The notes beneath the pieces were generated by a model. That model ran no database searches and had not been told where the DNA came from. It saw nothing but the letters and a program-made list of their open reading frames with translations. Below are positions 8,240-16,970 of a stretch of DNA of 42,527 nt, in pieces. Location of the stretch: positions 1 through 42,527 of the forward strand of contig JAAYTX010000093.1 in assembly GCA_012523635.1 (NCBI GenBank), given 5' to 3'. Origin of the DNA: Elusimicrobiota bacterium (GTDB lineage Bacteria; Elusimicrobiota; Elusimicrobia; Elusimicrobiales; Elusimicrobiaceae). The position numbers were made by a program, and so were the translations under genes. Within the stretch, counting starts at the first letter, position 1. Each line of letters begins with the position of its first letter.

Positions 8240-8332
8240 TGGCTAATGAATTGACATCCAAATCTAGAACTTTTGCCGCGGAAGTGCAAGGCGCGTTGTG
8301 TGCTGATTCAGAGGCTGCCGCGTCGGCTATGG

Positions 8333-8410
8333 TGTCATTGCGAGGCCGAAGGCCGCGGCAATCTATGTGTGTCACCGCGAGCGAGTGAAACGAGCGCCGC
8401 GGTCTATAAT
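8333..8410. repeat. Palindromic interspersed repeat (TGTCATTGCGAG...GCAATCTAT family), two half-units
   Basis: TGTCATTGCGAGGCCGAAGGCCGCGGCAATCTATG followed by TGTCACCGCGAGCGAGTGAAACGAGCGCCGCGGTCTATAAT; the same family recurs at 9721-9850, 10017-10055, 25855-25939 and 25949-26022. Confidence 0.8.
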
Positions 8411-8544
8411 CGCGTTAGCTCCAGCAAGCCGGGCCTTCCGCCCCTGTGGCATTCTTCCGCGTTTGACTGTGGCGGAAGCCAAGCGCTACAATTTGCCGCA
8501 ATGGGCCGCCCGTTTTTTGCGGCAGATTCCCGGAGGTGGGTTTT

Positions 8545-9669
8545 ATGAAAGACAATCCGTTGATGGCGTTGGCGAAACTGGGCCAGTCGGTCTGGCTGGA
8601 TTACATACGCCGGGACCTGCTGTCCGGCGGCGGCCTGCGCCGCATGATTGCCGATGACGGCCTTGCGGGAATGACCTCCAATCCCGCGATTTTTGAAAAG
8701 GCCATTTCGGGAAGCCGCGACTACGACGCCGACATCAACGCCCTTGCCCGTTCCGGCAAGAAAGTGGGCGAAGTGTACGAAGCGCTGAGCCTTGCAGACA
8801 TCAAAACCGCCGCCGACCAGTTCCGCCCTCTTTACGATTCCACCTCCGGGGCCGACGGATACGTAAGCCTTGAGGTGAACCCGCACCTGGCGCACGACGC
8901 CGGGGGCACTGTCCGCGAAGGCCGCCGCCTGTGGCAGGCCCTTGCCCGCCCCAACGCGATGATAAAGGTCCCGGCCACAGTCGAGGGGCTGGAAGCGGTG
9001 CGAACCCTGATTGCCGACGGCATCAACGTGAACGTGACCCTGTTGTTCGGAGTGCCGCGCTACCGCCTTGTGGCGGAAGCCTACCTGTCGGGGCTGGAGG
9101 CGCGCGCGGCGCAGGGCAAGGAACTGAAAAACATCGCGTCGGTGGCCAGCTTCTTCATCAGCCGCATAGACACGTTTGTGGACCCAGCGCTTGAAAAAGC
9201 CGCCGCTTCAGGCGGTGGTGTTTCAGAGCGGGCCGCGAACTGCGCCGGCCAGGTTGCGGTGGCCAGCGCCAAGGCCGCGCACCAGGCCTGCGGCGAAATT
9301 TTCGGCGGCGAGCGCTTCAAGCAACTGGCCGCCAAAGGCGCGCGCGCCCAGCGCCTGCTGTGGGCCAGCACCGGCACGAAGAACCCCAAATACAGCGATA
9401 TTAAATATGTGGAGGCGCTTATAGGCCCCGGCACGGTGAACACTGTGCCGCCGGAAACGCTTGCCGCCTACCGCGACCACGGGGCCCCCGAAAACAGGCT
9501 GGGGCAGGATTTCGAGCAGTCCCGCGCCGTGCTGGAAGCCTTGCCCGCGCTTGGCGTGGACCTAGAGGACGTTTCGCGCCGCCTTGAGGAAGACGGGATA
9601 AAGAAGTTCAACGAGCCTTTCGATAAACTGCTTTCCACCATAGAAGCCCGCATGAAACAGCAGTCCTGA
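8545..9669 (+). CDS. tal: Transaldolase
   Basis: MKDNPLMALAKLGQSVWLDYIRRDLL...GMTSNPAIFEKAISGSRDYD; MIKVPATVEGLEAVRTLIADGINVNVTLLFG; SVASFFISRIDTFVD; WASTGTKNPKYSDIKYVEALIGPGTVNT. SD CGGAGG at 8531 supports the ATG at 8545. Confidence 0.95.
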   Translation: MKDNPLMALAKLGQSVWLDYIRRDLLSGGGLRRMIADDGLAGMTSNPAIFEKAISGSRDYDADINALARSGKKVGEVYEALSLADIKTAADQFRPLYDSTSGADGYVSLEVNPHLAHDAGGTVREGRRLWQALARPNAMIKVPATVEGLEAVRTLIADGINVNVTLLFGVPRYRLVAEAYLSGLEARAAQGKELKNIASVASFFISRIDTFVDPALEKAAASGGGVSERAANCAGQVAVASAKAAHQACGEIFGGERFKQLAAKGARAQRLLWASTGTKNPKYSDIKYVEALIGPGTVNTVPPETLAAYRDHGAPENRLGQDFEQSRAVLEALPALGVDLEDVSRRLEEDGIKKFNEPFDKLLSTIEARMKQQS

Positions 9670-9720
9670 CGGGCTCCCCCCTCGCCGCGCATGACCGCGC
9701 GGCCTAAGCCGGTTCCAACC

Positions 9721-9850
9721 TGTCACCGCGAGGGCGGACCCGTTACCCATGGTGTCATTGCGAGGGTGCGAAGCACCCGCGGCAATCTATAATTCTACTC
9801 TGCGGTCGTGGCGGTCTATAATTTTCAGATTCATAGACTGCTTCATCGGG
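9721..9850. repeat. Palindromic interspersed repeat cluster
   Basis: TGTCACCGCGAG..., TGTCATTGCGAGGGTGCGAAGCACCCGCGGCAATCTATAATT and GCGGTCTATAATTTTCAGATTCATAGACTGCTTC: several (partial) units of the family. Confidence 0.75.
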
Positions 9851-9910
9851 AAGATAACATGCTCGCGACCGAGTTAAGACGAGTAGGAGCGACCAAGCGC
9901 TAACGCGAAG

Positions 9911-10006
9911 AAGTGCCACTACCTTTAAAGCTGTTTAGAAAAGTGGCCCACTTCAAAGTTGTTTGAAGAGTGGCCAGTGATACCAGGTGAAAAGCGGTCA
10001 GTGGCA
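9911..10006. mobile_element. Putative relic of an IS21-like terminal repeat end
   Basis: Direct imperfect repeats CCTTTAAAGCTGTTTAGAAAAGTGGCC and CACTTCAAAGTTGTTTGAAGAGTGGCC, plus a preceding AAGTGCCACTACC, resemble multiple terminal repeats of IS21-family ends. No transposase ORF is present. Confidence 0.4.
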
Positions 10007-10016
10007 TATTTTTTTG

Positions 10017-10055
10017 TGTCACCGCGAGCGAGTGAAACGAGCGCGGCGGTCTATG
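10017..10055. repeat. Palindromic interspersed repeat half-unit
   Basis: TGTCACCGCGAGCGAGTGAAACGAGCGCGGCGGTCTATGAA, nearly identical to the second half-unit at about 8371-8410. Confidence 0.75.
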
Positions 10056-10060
10056 AATAC

Positions 10061-10086
10061 AAAAGCCGTCCATTGGACGGCTTTCT
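10061..10086 (-). terminator. Rho-independent terminator (possibly bidirectional)
   Basis: AAAAGCCGTCC-ATT-GGACGGCTTT hairpin. Confidence 0.6.
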
Positions 10087-10124
10087 CTCTAATTTTAACC
10101 GAACCGACCTAGGCATGGTTTTCG

Positions 10125-11039
10125 CTATTTTGCTAAGCTGAACTTGCTAAGACGTATTCCTGTATAATCATCAAAATCCCTGTCTTCCGGTTTGCCTGGC
10201 TTATCTGAATATGGCGCCAATAGGTAAAAATTACCTTGCATAGATACACGTCTACTAGACATAAGCTCATACGGTACTTCCGCTAAAAAAGTCCCATCAG
10301 GACTATATTTTCTTATTACACCTTGCATAAGTACCCAAACATTATTAAAACTATCCGTCAAAAAATAGTACATGTCCTTACCTGCATAGGCGGGGGACTT
10401 GATTGCCTCATCCTTGACCTGACCATCATTCCCAATAACTCCCACAATTTCAGTAATAATTTCAAATCTAGGGTCATTCTTAAATAACTTTTTTAATTCG
10501 GCCAATTTCTCTTCGGATGTCATTCTTTTTTCAACCTGAGCTCGTTCATCTGCTGAAGTAATTTTAATGAACTTATCATTTTCTAATTTAAGAACATTCA
10601 CATCGTTATTCCACTTGCCGCTGCGATCAAGCTGAAGAGCATATACGGCACCGTTTTTAAATAACATCGATTCTATGAAGTAGAGACTAAATGGCGGTTC
10701 GTATTCTTCCCGCAGGTAATTATTGGAAGGCAGATAAGCATTAATCGGAATTACCCCAATCAAATGGCCTGCGGCATCATAATGTTGGACACGATTATTA
10801 AATGAATCCAGTATATAAATGTGCTCCTTATCATCTACAACAAATTGGTCGGGCCAAGAAAAACTACCTTCCCCTCCGCCAGTCCGATATTCACCCGGTT
10901 TAGTTCCCCATGTGGCCTGTATAAGCACCTTTGATTCGTAGCGTTCTTTGGGGTGTTCAGCCTCTGCCGCCAAAGCTTTCTGGCCGTAAATGCCAGACAA
11001 CATAATTGCCGCCATTATCAACCCGTATTTTGTTTTCAT
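10125..11039 (-). CDS. Secreted NHL/6-bladed beta-propeller-like protein, low GC
   Basis: Signal peptide MKTKYGLIMAAIMLSGIYGQKALAAEA; propeller-like repeats (FSWPDQFVVDDKEHIYILDSFNNRVQHYDAAGHLIG; MYYFLTDSFNNVWVLMQGVIRKYSPDGTFLAEVP). Start taken at MKTKYG after an SD-like GCGAGGGAA. Confidence 0.7.
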   Translation of the reverse strand: MKTKYGLIMAAIMLSGIYGQKALAAEAEHPKERYESKVLIQATWGTKPGEYRTGGGEGSFSWPDQFVVDDKEHIYILDSFNNRVQHYDAAGHLIGVIPINAYLPSNNYLREEYEPPFSLYFIESMLFKNGAVYALQLDRSGKWNNDVNVLKLENDKFIKITSADERAQVEKRMTSEEKLAELKKLFKNDPRFEIITEIVGVIGNDGQVKDEAIKSPAYAGKDMYYFLTDSFNNVWVLMQGVIRKYSPDGTFLAEVPYELMSSRRVSMQGNFYLLAPYSDKPGKPEDRDFDDYTGIRLSKFSLAK

Positions 11040-11291
11040 ATTCCCTCGCTTTCGCAAGAAATCTTCATAAATTTCGTACCACGCCACACCCGCCTCAACC
11101 ACCAAATAGCCTATTTTAGGCTGCATTTCCGCAATGCCACAGCATTGCAATGCAACAAGCCTGTAGCTAACCCTTACCCGGCACCACAAACATGTTCGCT
11201 AACCCCCCCACGACACGTGGACACAACCATAAAAACTCTGCTATTGGCACTGCTGTAGGTTGAATATCCAGCGCCACCCCACACTGAACTC

Positions 11292-11918
11292 CTACTCCGC
11301 AAGAGCTTTCTTCCTAAACTCTTCCTCTTCCTCAGCACTTTTTTTCTGATATTCTTCCTGCAGAACTCTAGTTTTCACATCGTACTCTTTCCTTAGCGCG
11401 GCTTCCTGGGCTTCGTCAAGGTTTGGCTTATCCAAAGCGTCTAGCAGTTTCTCTTTTTCTTCAAATAGCTTGTTGTTGTATTCCTTCCCGCTTTTGTACC
11501 GCGTTTCCATACGCGCCATATAAGTGGCCTTCTCGTCTTCTGTCATCTGCTTGTTCTCCGCCAGTTTCGCCCTCATATTGGATACTGACTCTTTATGTTT
11601 TTTTGCCTGATAGTCCGCCATTTTTTCATGCATCTGTCTGCGAAACTTCTTCTTCTCGGCTGCTTGCTTTTTCTTGAATTTGGCCATGGCTTTGGCGCGA
11701 GATTCAGTGCTTTTGCCGGACAATGTGGACATAAACTCGCTTTCAGCCTTACGCTCCGCCATAGAGTGCTCTTCCATTTCCTGAATCAACTGGCGGCCGA
11801 AGGCCCTGTCCCGCTTTAACGTACTTAGGGCCACAGTCCCGCTGGACTGTTCTTGCGCCGCGCAAGGCGCAGCCGCAAACAAGACGATAACAACAGGCAA
11901 CAATAAACTTTTTTGCAT
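11292..11918 (-). CDS. Secreted, highly charged coiled-coil protein of unknown function, low GC
   Basis: Signal peptide MQKSLLLPVVIVLFAAAPCAAQE followed by long K/E-rich helical sequence; SD GGAGAAG upstream. Confidence 0.65.
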   Translation of the reverse strand: MQKSLLLPVVIVLFAAAPCAAQEQSSGTVALSTLKRDRAFGRQLIQEMEEHSMAERKAESEFMSTLSGKSTESRAKAMAKFKKKQAAEKKKFRRQMHEKMADYQAKKHKESVSNMRAKLAENKQMTEDEKATYMARMETRYKSGKEYNNKLFEEKEKLLDALDKPNLDEAQEAALRKEYDVKTRVLQEEYQKKSAEEEEEFRKKALAE

Positions 11919-12173
11919 ATCTTCTCCTAAATTTGCGGGAGCACGTCTTGCTTAAACTGTCCTAAAGCGGGGCAAGCTACAAAGCTGCCACGCAATCGCC
12001 CAAACCTTATTTCGCGGCGACAGATTATTGCCTATGCCCTGACGTGAATTCCCCCACCGGATGATTGTAGCTCTTGGCATGAGCACGGGCAAGGTCGCGG
12101 CGGTCCCGTCGGGCGGAATTTGCCTCGTCGGCGGACTATTTGGCACAATATATACAGGACTACGCGCTACGAC

Positions 12174-13937
12174 ATGATTTCCATACGCAGCCTCACCAAA
12201 AGCTTCGGCGAACAGGCGCTTTTTAAAAACGTCTCCCTGCAAATCAATGCGGGCGACCGCTTCGCCATTGTCGGCCCCAACGGGGCGGGCAAGTCCACCC
12301 TTTTCAAAATACTGCTGGGCCAGGAAGAGCCCGATTCGGGCACCGTGGAACTCAAGGGCGGCGTGTCCATAGGCTACCTGCCGCAGGAGCCGGGCCGCCC
12401 CACCTCAAAGCCCGTGCTGGACGAGACGCTGACCGCCGTCGAGCATCCCAGCGGACAGACCGAGGCCCGCGCCAAGGAAATCCTGATGGGCCTTGGCTTC
12501 GCCATAAGCGATTTCGCCCGCCCCGTGGACACCTTGAGCGGCGGCTGGGCCATGCGCGTGTCCATAGCCAAGCTGCTGCTGGCCGAACCCGACCTGCTTT
12601 TGCTGGACGAGCCCACCAACCACCTTGATTTGCAGTCCCTGCTGTGGTTTCAGGACTGGCTTCAGCACTGGCGCGGCGCGATACTGCTGATTTCGCACGA
12701 CCGCGATTTCGTGGACAACGTCACCGGCGCAATCGTCAGCCTGGAATACAAAACCATGCGCGTGTATTACGGCAACTACCAGCATTTCCTGGACGAGTAT
12801 TCCGCCGCCCGCGAGCGCCTCGCCATAGCCTTCCGCGACCAGCAGAACGAGATAAAGCGCATGCAGGAATTCATCTTCCGCAACCGCGCCCGCATGTCCA
12901 CCGCCACGCGCGCCCAGAGCGTGCAGAAGAAGCTGGACAAGATGGAGCTTATCGAGCTTCCGCCCGACAACAGGGCCATAAAGATTTCCTTCCCCCAGCC
13001 CCAGCGCACAGGGCTTAAGGCGCTGTCGCTTAAAAACGTCAGCAAGGCCTACGGCTCGCTGAAGGTGTACGAGAATTTCAGCTACGAACTGGAGCGCGGG
13101 CAGAAGCAGGTTTTCGTGGGGCGCAACGGCGCGGGCAAGTCCACCCTGCTGAAGATGCTGGCGGGCGTGCTTGAGCCCGATTCAGGCGAACGCGAACCCG
13201 GCCTGAACGTGCGCGTGGGCTACTACTCGCAGCACCGCCTGGACATGCTGGACCCTGAGCGCACCGCCCTCGCCGAGGCGCTGGACACGGGCCGCATAAA
13301 TTCCGAACTGCTGGTGCGCACCATACTGGGCTCCTTCCTGTTTTCCGGCGACGCCGTGTTCAAGAAAGTGAAATACCTAAGCGGAGGCGAAAAAAGCCGC
13401 CTCGCGCTGGTGAAGCTGCTGCTGAACCCGCCCAACGTGCTTTTGCTGGACGAACCCACCACCCACCTGGACCTTACCAGCGTGCAGGTGCTGGCCAACG
13501 CCCTGAAGGAATTCGACGGCACGCTGTGCTTCATCAGCCATGACGTGTATTTCATAAACGAGGTGGCCAACTCGGTGGTGCACGTCGAGGGCGGCAAGGT
13601 GACCCACTATCCCGGCAATTACGACTATTACGTTTCGCGCCAGGAGGCGGGTACCCACGCGGTGGCCGACCTTAACCGCCGCGCCGAACAGCCCGAGGAA
13701 TCCGGCTCCAAGGCCGAACGCGCCGCCAAAAAAGAGCGCGAGCGCAACATCCGCCGCCTTGAAAGCGACATCCTCCGCGCCGAGGAAGAGCTGGAGCACC
13801 TTTCCGGACAGCTGGCCGACCCCGCCGTCTATGGCGACTTCAACAAGCTGCGCGACATCGGCGACAGGATGCAGGAACTCCAGGACGGCCTTGCCCAGAT
13901 GCACCAGCAGTACCAGTCCGCCGCAGAAAAAGCCTGA
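12174..13937 (+). CDS. ABC-F family ATP-binding protein (two ABC domains)
   Basis: Two Walker A (GPNGAGKST, GRNGAGKST), two signature motifs (LSGGWAMRV, LSGGEKSRLALVKLLL), Walker B LLLLDEPTNHLD / VLLLDEPTTHLD, inter-domain linker, C-terminal coiled coil. Start at MISIRSLTKSFGEQ. Confidence 0.93.
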   Translation: MISIRSLTKSFGEQALFKNVSLQINAGDRFAIVGPNGAGKSTLFKILLGQEEPDSGTVELKGGVSIGYLPQEPGRPTSKPVLDETLTAVEHPSGQTEARAKEILMGLGFAISDFARPVDTLSGGWAMRVSIAKLLLAEPDLLLLDEPTNHLDLQSLLWFQDWLQHWRGAILLISHDRDFVDNVTGAIVSLEYKTMRVYYGNYQHFLDEYSAARERLAIAFRDQQNEIKRMQEFIFRNRARMSTATRAQSVQKKLDKMELIELPPDNRAIKISFPQPQRTGLKALSLKNVSKAYGSLKVYENFSYELERGQKQVFVGRNGAGKSTLLKMLAGVLEPDSGEREPGLNVRVGYYSQHRLDMLDPERTALAEALDTGRINSELLVRTILGSFLFSGDAVFKKVKYLSGGEKSRLALVKLLLNPPNVLLLDEPTTHLDLTSVQVLANALKEFDGTLCFISHDVYFINEVANSVVHVEGGKVTHYPGNYDYYVSRQEAGTHAVADLNRRAEQPEESGSKAERAAKKERERNIRRLESDILRAEEELEHLSGQLADPAVYGDFNKLRDIGDRMQELQDGLAQMHQQYQSAAEKA

Positions 13938-14040
13938 CGCAGTTCCCCCCTCTTCAAAACGCGTCTTGCCCCCAAACCTGTTTCAGGCGCTTGTCTTTAT
14001 TTCCGCTTTGTGTAGAATAGAGGCAGTGGGGGCAATTAAA

Positions 14041-15354
14041 ATGCATTTACGCAAAACCGCCGTTTTCGCACTGTTTTCAGCCGTTTTAGTGCTTGCCTCG
14101 CATTCCGCCGCGCAGGCCGAGGGGCTTTCCTTCGACCCGGAACGCGCCGCAGAACTCGGGGCCTCGCTTTCCGAGCCTAGCATGGCTGAAAAGCCCGGCA
14201 TGGCTGTCCCGGCTGAGGCCGCCATTCCCTACGACGGCAAGCCGCACTACCTTGGCATCTCCCATTCCGGCGACCCGTTCGACATCCCCGATTTTTCGCT
14301 TGAGGAAGTGGCCCGCATGACAAAGGGCAACGGCGGCGCCTATTACCGCCCGCACATACCGCTGAAGGAAGCCCTGCCGGTGATAGACGCCCAGCACCTG
14401 GCCCGCCTTGAGGCCGCGCAGGAGAACCCGCAGGAAATGCAGGCCCTTATAGACGAACTGGCCGAAAACGGCAACTGGGCCCGCATAGACGGCATGATAA
14501 ACACTTTCGTCTCGGCCGGGCTGAAGCTGATTGTGGTGGCGGGCTGCGGCTACCAGAAGGAAGCCCCCTCCATATTGAATAAAGACGGCAAGCCGCTGAA
14601 GGTGTCGCCGGGCCGCATGGGGCGCAGCCTGTATCTTGCGATGCTTAAATGGTACGTCGGCGCAGCCGTGCGCCGCTACGGCGACCGCGTGAAGGTCTGG
14701 CAGGTGGAGAACGAAATCAACACCTCGGTCACGCACGCCGTCGCGGGCTGGCGGCTGAAGGATTCCGCCTGGCTTGACCGGAATTATCAGATAAGCATGC
14801 TGGCCGGGCTTTCAGACGTGGTGCACCAGCAGGGCGCGCGCCTCGGTTACGATTTGAAGACTACGCAGAACTATTCCACCGCTATCGTGGGCTGGGAAAA
14901 GTATATTAGGGACAGCGCCCGCTATGTCGATATAGTGGGCATAGACCTTTACGCCAACTATTTCTTCGGCTGGCCCCGCGCCGACAAGGCGCAGGCCGAC
15001 AATGTGCTGAAAGCCAGGGCCGCCTCGGGCGGCAAGCCGGTGTGGATACTGGAAGCGGGCTTTGCCGACGGCCCCAAACAGCACCTTTTCAGCCCGCAGA
15101 CGCAGGCGTTGTATTTCAAGGGGCTTATAGACCGCGCCTTCAAAAACGGCGCCGAGGTGATACTGGTGTTCGGGTGGTTCTGGAACCCCGCCGGCTGGTA
15201 TACCGATTCAGCCAAGCCCGCCCCTTGGTACGCGGGCAACGCCGCGGAAGCGCACTGGAGCCCGCTTAGCCGCGACCCCAAGACCGGCGAGATTCGCTAC
15301 GGCCCGGCGTGGGACGTGTTCGGCGATGCGGCGAAAAAATGGTGCTCCAACTGA
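14041..15354 (+). CDS. Secreted TIM-barrel glycoside hydrolase-like protein
   Basis: Signal peptide MHLRKTAVFALFSAVLVLASHSAAQAE; KVWQVENEINTS (acid/base Glu context) and GGKPVWILEAGFADG (nucleophile Glu context); WFWNPAGWYTD. Confidence 0.75.
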   Translation: MHLRKTAVFALFSAVLVLASHSAAQAEGLSFDPERAAELGASLSEPSMAEKPGMAVPAEAAIPYDGKPHYLGISHSGDPFDIPDFSLEEVARMTKGNGGAYYRPHIPLKEALPVIDAQHLARLEAAQENPQEMQALIDELAENGNWARIDGMINTFVSAGLKLIVVAGCGYQKEAPSILNKDGKPLKVSPGRMGRSLYLAMLKWYVGAAVRRYGDRVKVWQVENEINTSVTHAVAGWRLKDSAWLDRNYQISMLAGLSDVVHQQGARLGYDLKTTQNYSTAIVGWEKYIRDSARYVDIVGIDLYANYFFGWPRADKAQADNVLKARAASGGKPVWILEAGFADGPKQHLFSPQTQALYFKGLIDRAFKNGAEVILVFGWFWNPAGWYTDSAKPAPWYAGNAAEAHWSPLSRDPKTGEIRYGPAWDVFGDAAKKWCSN

Positions 15355-15377
15355 TTCTCCCAGCCATATAAACGGCA

Positions 15378-15407
15378 AGGCCGGCGCCAACCGCGCCGGC
15401 CTTTTTC
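15378..15407 (+). terminator. Rho-independent terminator of the glycoside hydrolase-like gene
   Basis: AGGCCGGCGC-CAACC-GCGCCGGCCT followed by TTTT. Confidence 0.85.
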
Positions 15408-15420
15408 GTCTTAAAAGCGC

Positions 15421-16452
15421 CTATTTGCCGCAGGTTCCTGTGGTGTAGTATTCCAGCGCGGGGCAGGTTTTGCCGTCCACCTTGCAGGTTGCCGGCTTTT
15501 TCTCCGATTCATCCACGGCTTCGTAGCCGCGTATGGCGCAGTATGCGGCTTCCGGCGAAGTGTAGCCGGTGATTTTCACGCCCCCCTTTGGGCACTGGCC
15601 ACGGAACAGCGCCCATTCCTCGCACTGGCGGTTGTCCTCGAATATGCAGATGCTGTATTCCCCGCCCGGTTTTTTGCGTATCTCCAGCTTGCCGCCCTGG
15701 GCCTCGCAATTTACTGAAGCTGGGTTGGCGATGCCCGCATGTTTAGGCTTGCGCAGCGCGTCCAGCGGGATTTTCACTTCTTTCTCGCCGTAAGCGTAGG
15801 CCGCCACCTGGTACTGCGGGAACTGCACGAACATGTTGTCCTGTCCGTCCAGCGTGAACACGCTGAAGTTGGACGCGGCCGAGCTGGTGCCCTGCTCGAG
15901 CCAATGCAAGTCCGGTTCCTGCGCGCCGTCTGCTGTAAGCTGCTTTCGCAGGTCCTCCCGCGTCAGCGCCGAGAGTTGTTCCAGCGCGTAGCCAGTGGCC
16001 CCTTTTGTAAGGCGCTCCAGCGTCTGCGTCACGGCGGCTCCGGGGTTGAAGTTAACGGCCTCTATTGTCGAGTTCCCGTGGGCCCCGCCGGTGTACATGT
16101 ATGTGTTAAGCCGTACCGACACCAGGTTGGCGCTTGAGCAGTACACGGTGTAGCGCGTCACTATCTCGTTTTTCTGGCCGTTGGGGTTTTCAATCAAGCC
16201 GTAGTCTGTCCTGAAATTGTTGTACGTCTCGAACATGAACTTCTTGAACCTGGGGTTTACCGAGCGGCACGGCGGGCCGAACTGCGGGTATTGCAGGTCG
16301 AAGGTGTAGCGGGCGTTTTCGCCTTTCATCGTCTTCATCTCGACCGAGCAGGCGCGAGCGCCCGGCTTGGGCTTGCGGGCCTTGCCGACGGCGGCCTGCG
16401 CATGGGCGGCGCACAGCAGCCCCGCGAAAGCTAAAAGCAGTGTTTTTTTCAT
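15421..16452 (-). CDS. Secreted protein with DUF3298-like region and C-terminal DUF333-like region
   Basis: Signal peptide MKKTLLLAFAGLLCAAHAQA; N-terminal YTFDLQYPQF...TYMYTGGAHGNSTIEAVNFNPG (DUF3298/RsiV-like); C-terminal ANPASVNCEAQGGKLEIRKKPGGEYSICIFEDNRQCEEWALFRGQCP (DUF333 signature). Confidence 0.8.
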   Translation of the reverse strand: MKKTLLLAFAGLLCAAHAQAAVGKARKPKPGARACSVEMKTMKGENARYTFDLQYPQFGPPCRSVNPRFKKFMFETYNNFRTDYGLIENPNGQKNEIVTRYTVYCSSANLVSVRLNTYMYTGGAHGNSTIEAVNFNPGAAVTQTLERLTKGATGYALEQLSALTREDLRKQLTADGAQEPDLHWLEQGTSSAASNFSVFTLDGQDNMFVQFPQYQVAAYAYGEKEVKIPLDALRKPKHAGIANPASVNCEAQGGKLEIRKKPGGEYSICIFEDNRQCEEWALFRGQCPKGGVKITGYTSPEAAYCAIRGYEAVDESEKKPATCKVDGKTCPALEYYTTGTCGK

Positions 16453-16970
16453 GGCGTTATATTCCCTCTGGCATCGGTTTTGCGCGCCAGTTCAAGGGCG
16501 CGGAGCCTGCGGTCGCGGCCTATGGCCGCCCTTACCGCCAGCGTGCCGCTGCGGGCGTCCAGCAGCGGGTCGTTTTCATTAAGATAAAACTTTTCTATGC
16601 CGTATGTCACGCGCCCGCGAGTGTAGCGGCTGGGCTGCGCCTTCACCCAGATGCCTTCCCCCTCCGGGGCGGTGGCGCAGGCCTTTGCCTCGTGCAGGCG
16701 CACGGGGCCTTTTGCGGTGGGCGTGTCTTCCGCCGCCGGGTCCAGCCGCACGTAGAGGGTGTTTCCTCCGGCGGGGCAGTTCAGCTTCTCAAGGTTGTTG
16801 GCCTGATAGCGCAACTGCACGTATTTGCCGCTTATAAGGTCGCGCGGGTCCACGGGCTCGGTGGAAAGCCAGATTGCCGGCGCGTTGTTGAAATTGCGCA
16901 TGCACCACGCGGCCCACAGGGCGAAGAAAATTACCTGCGCGTAAAGCGCCAGACGCAGTTTCGTGTTCAT
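16449..16970 (-). CDS. GDYXXLXY-family membrane-anchored protein
   Basis: N-terminal TM, then VDPRDLISGKYVQLRYQ (G-[DK]-Y-x-x-L-x-Y motif). 4-nt ATGA overlaps with both neighbouring genes. Confidence 0.8.
   Translation of the reverse strand: MNTKLRLALYAQVIFFALWAAWCMRNFNNAPAIWLSTEPVDPRDLISGKYVQLRYQANNLEKLNCPAGGNTLYVRLDPAAEDTPTAKGPVRLHEAKACATAPEGEGIWVKAQPSRYTRGRVTYGIEKFYLNENDPLLDARSGTLAVRAAIGRDRRLRALELARKTDARGNITP

Noticed and set aside
9959-10141. 60-aa plus-strand ORF (MFEEWPVIPG...SPRASETSAAVYEYKSRPLDG)
   Set aside because: Runs across the palindromic repeat and IS-like relic; the SPRASETSAAVY string is the translated repeat (also at 8367-8548), not a gene.
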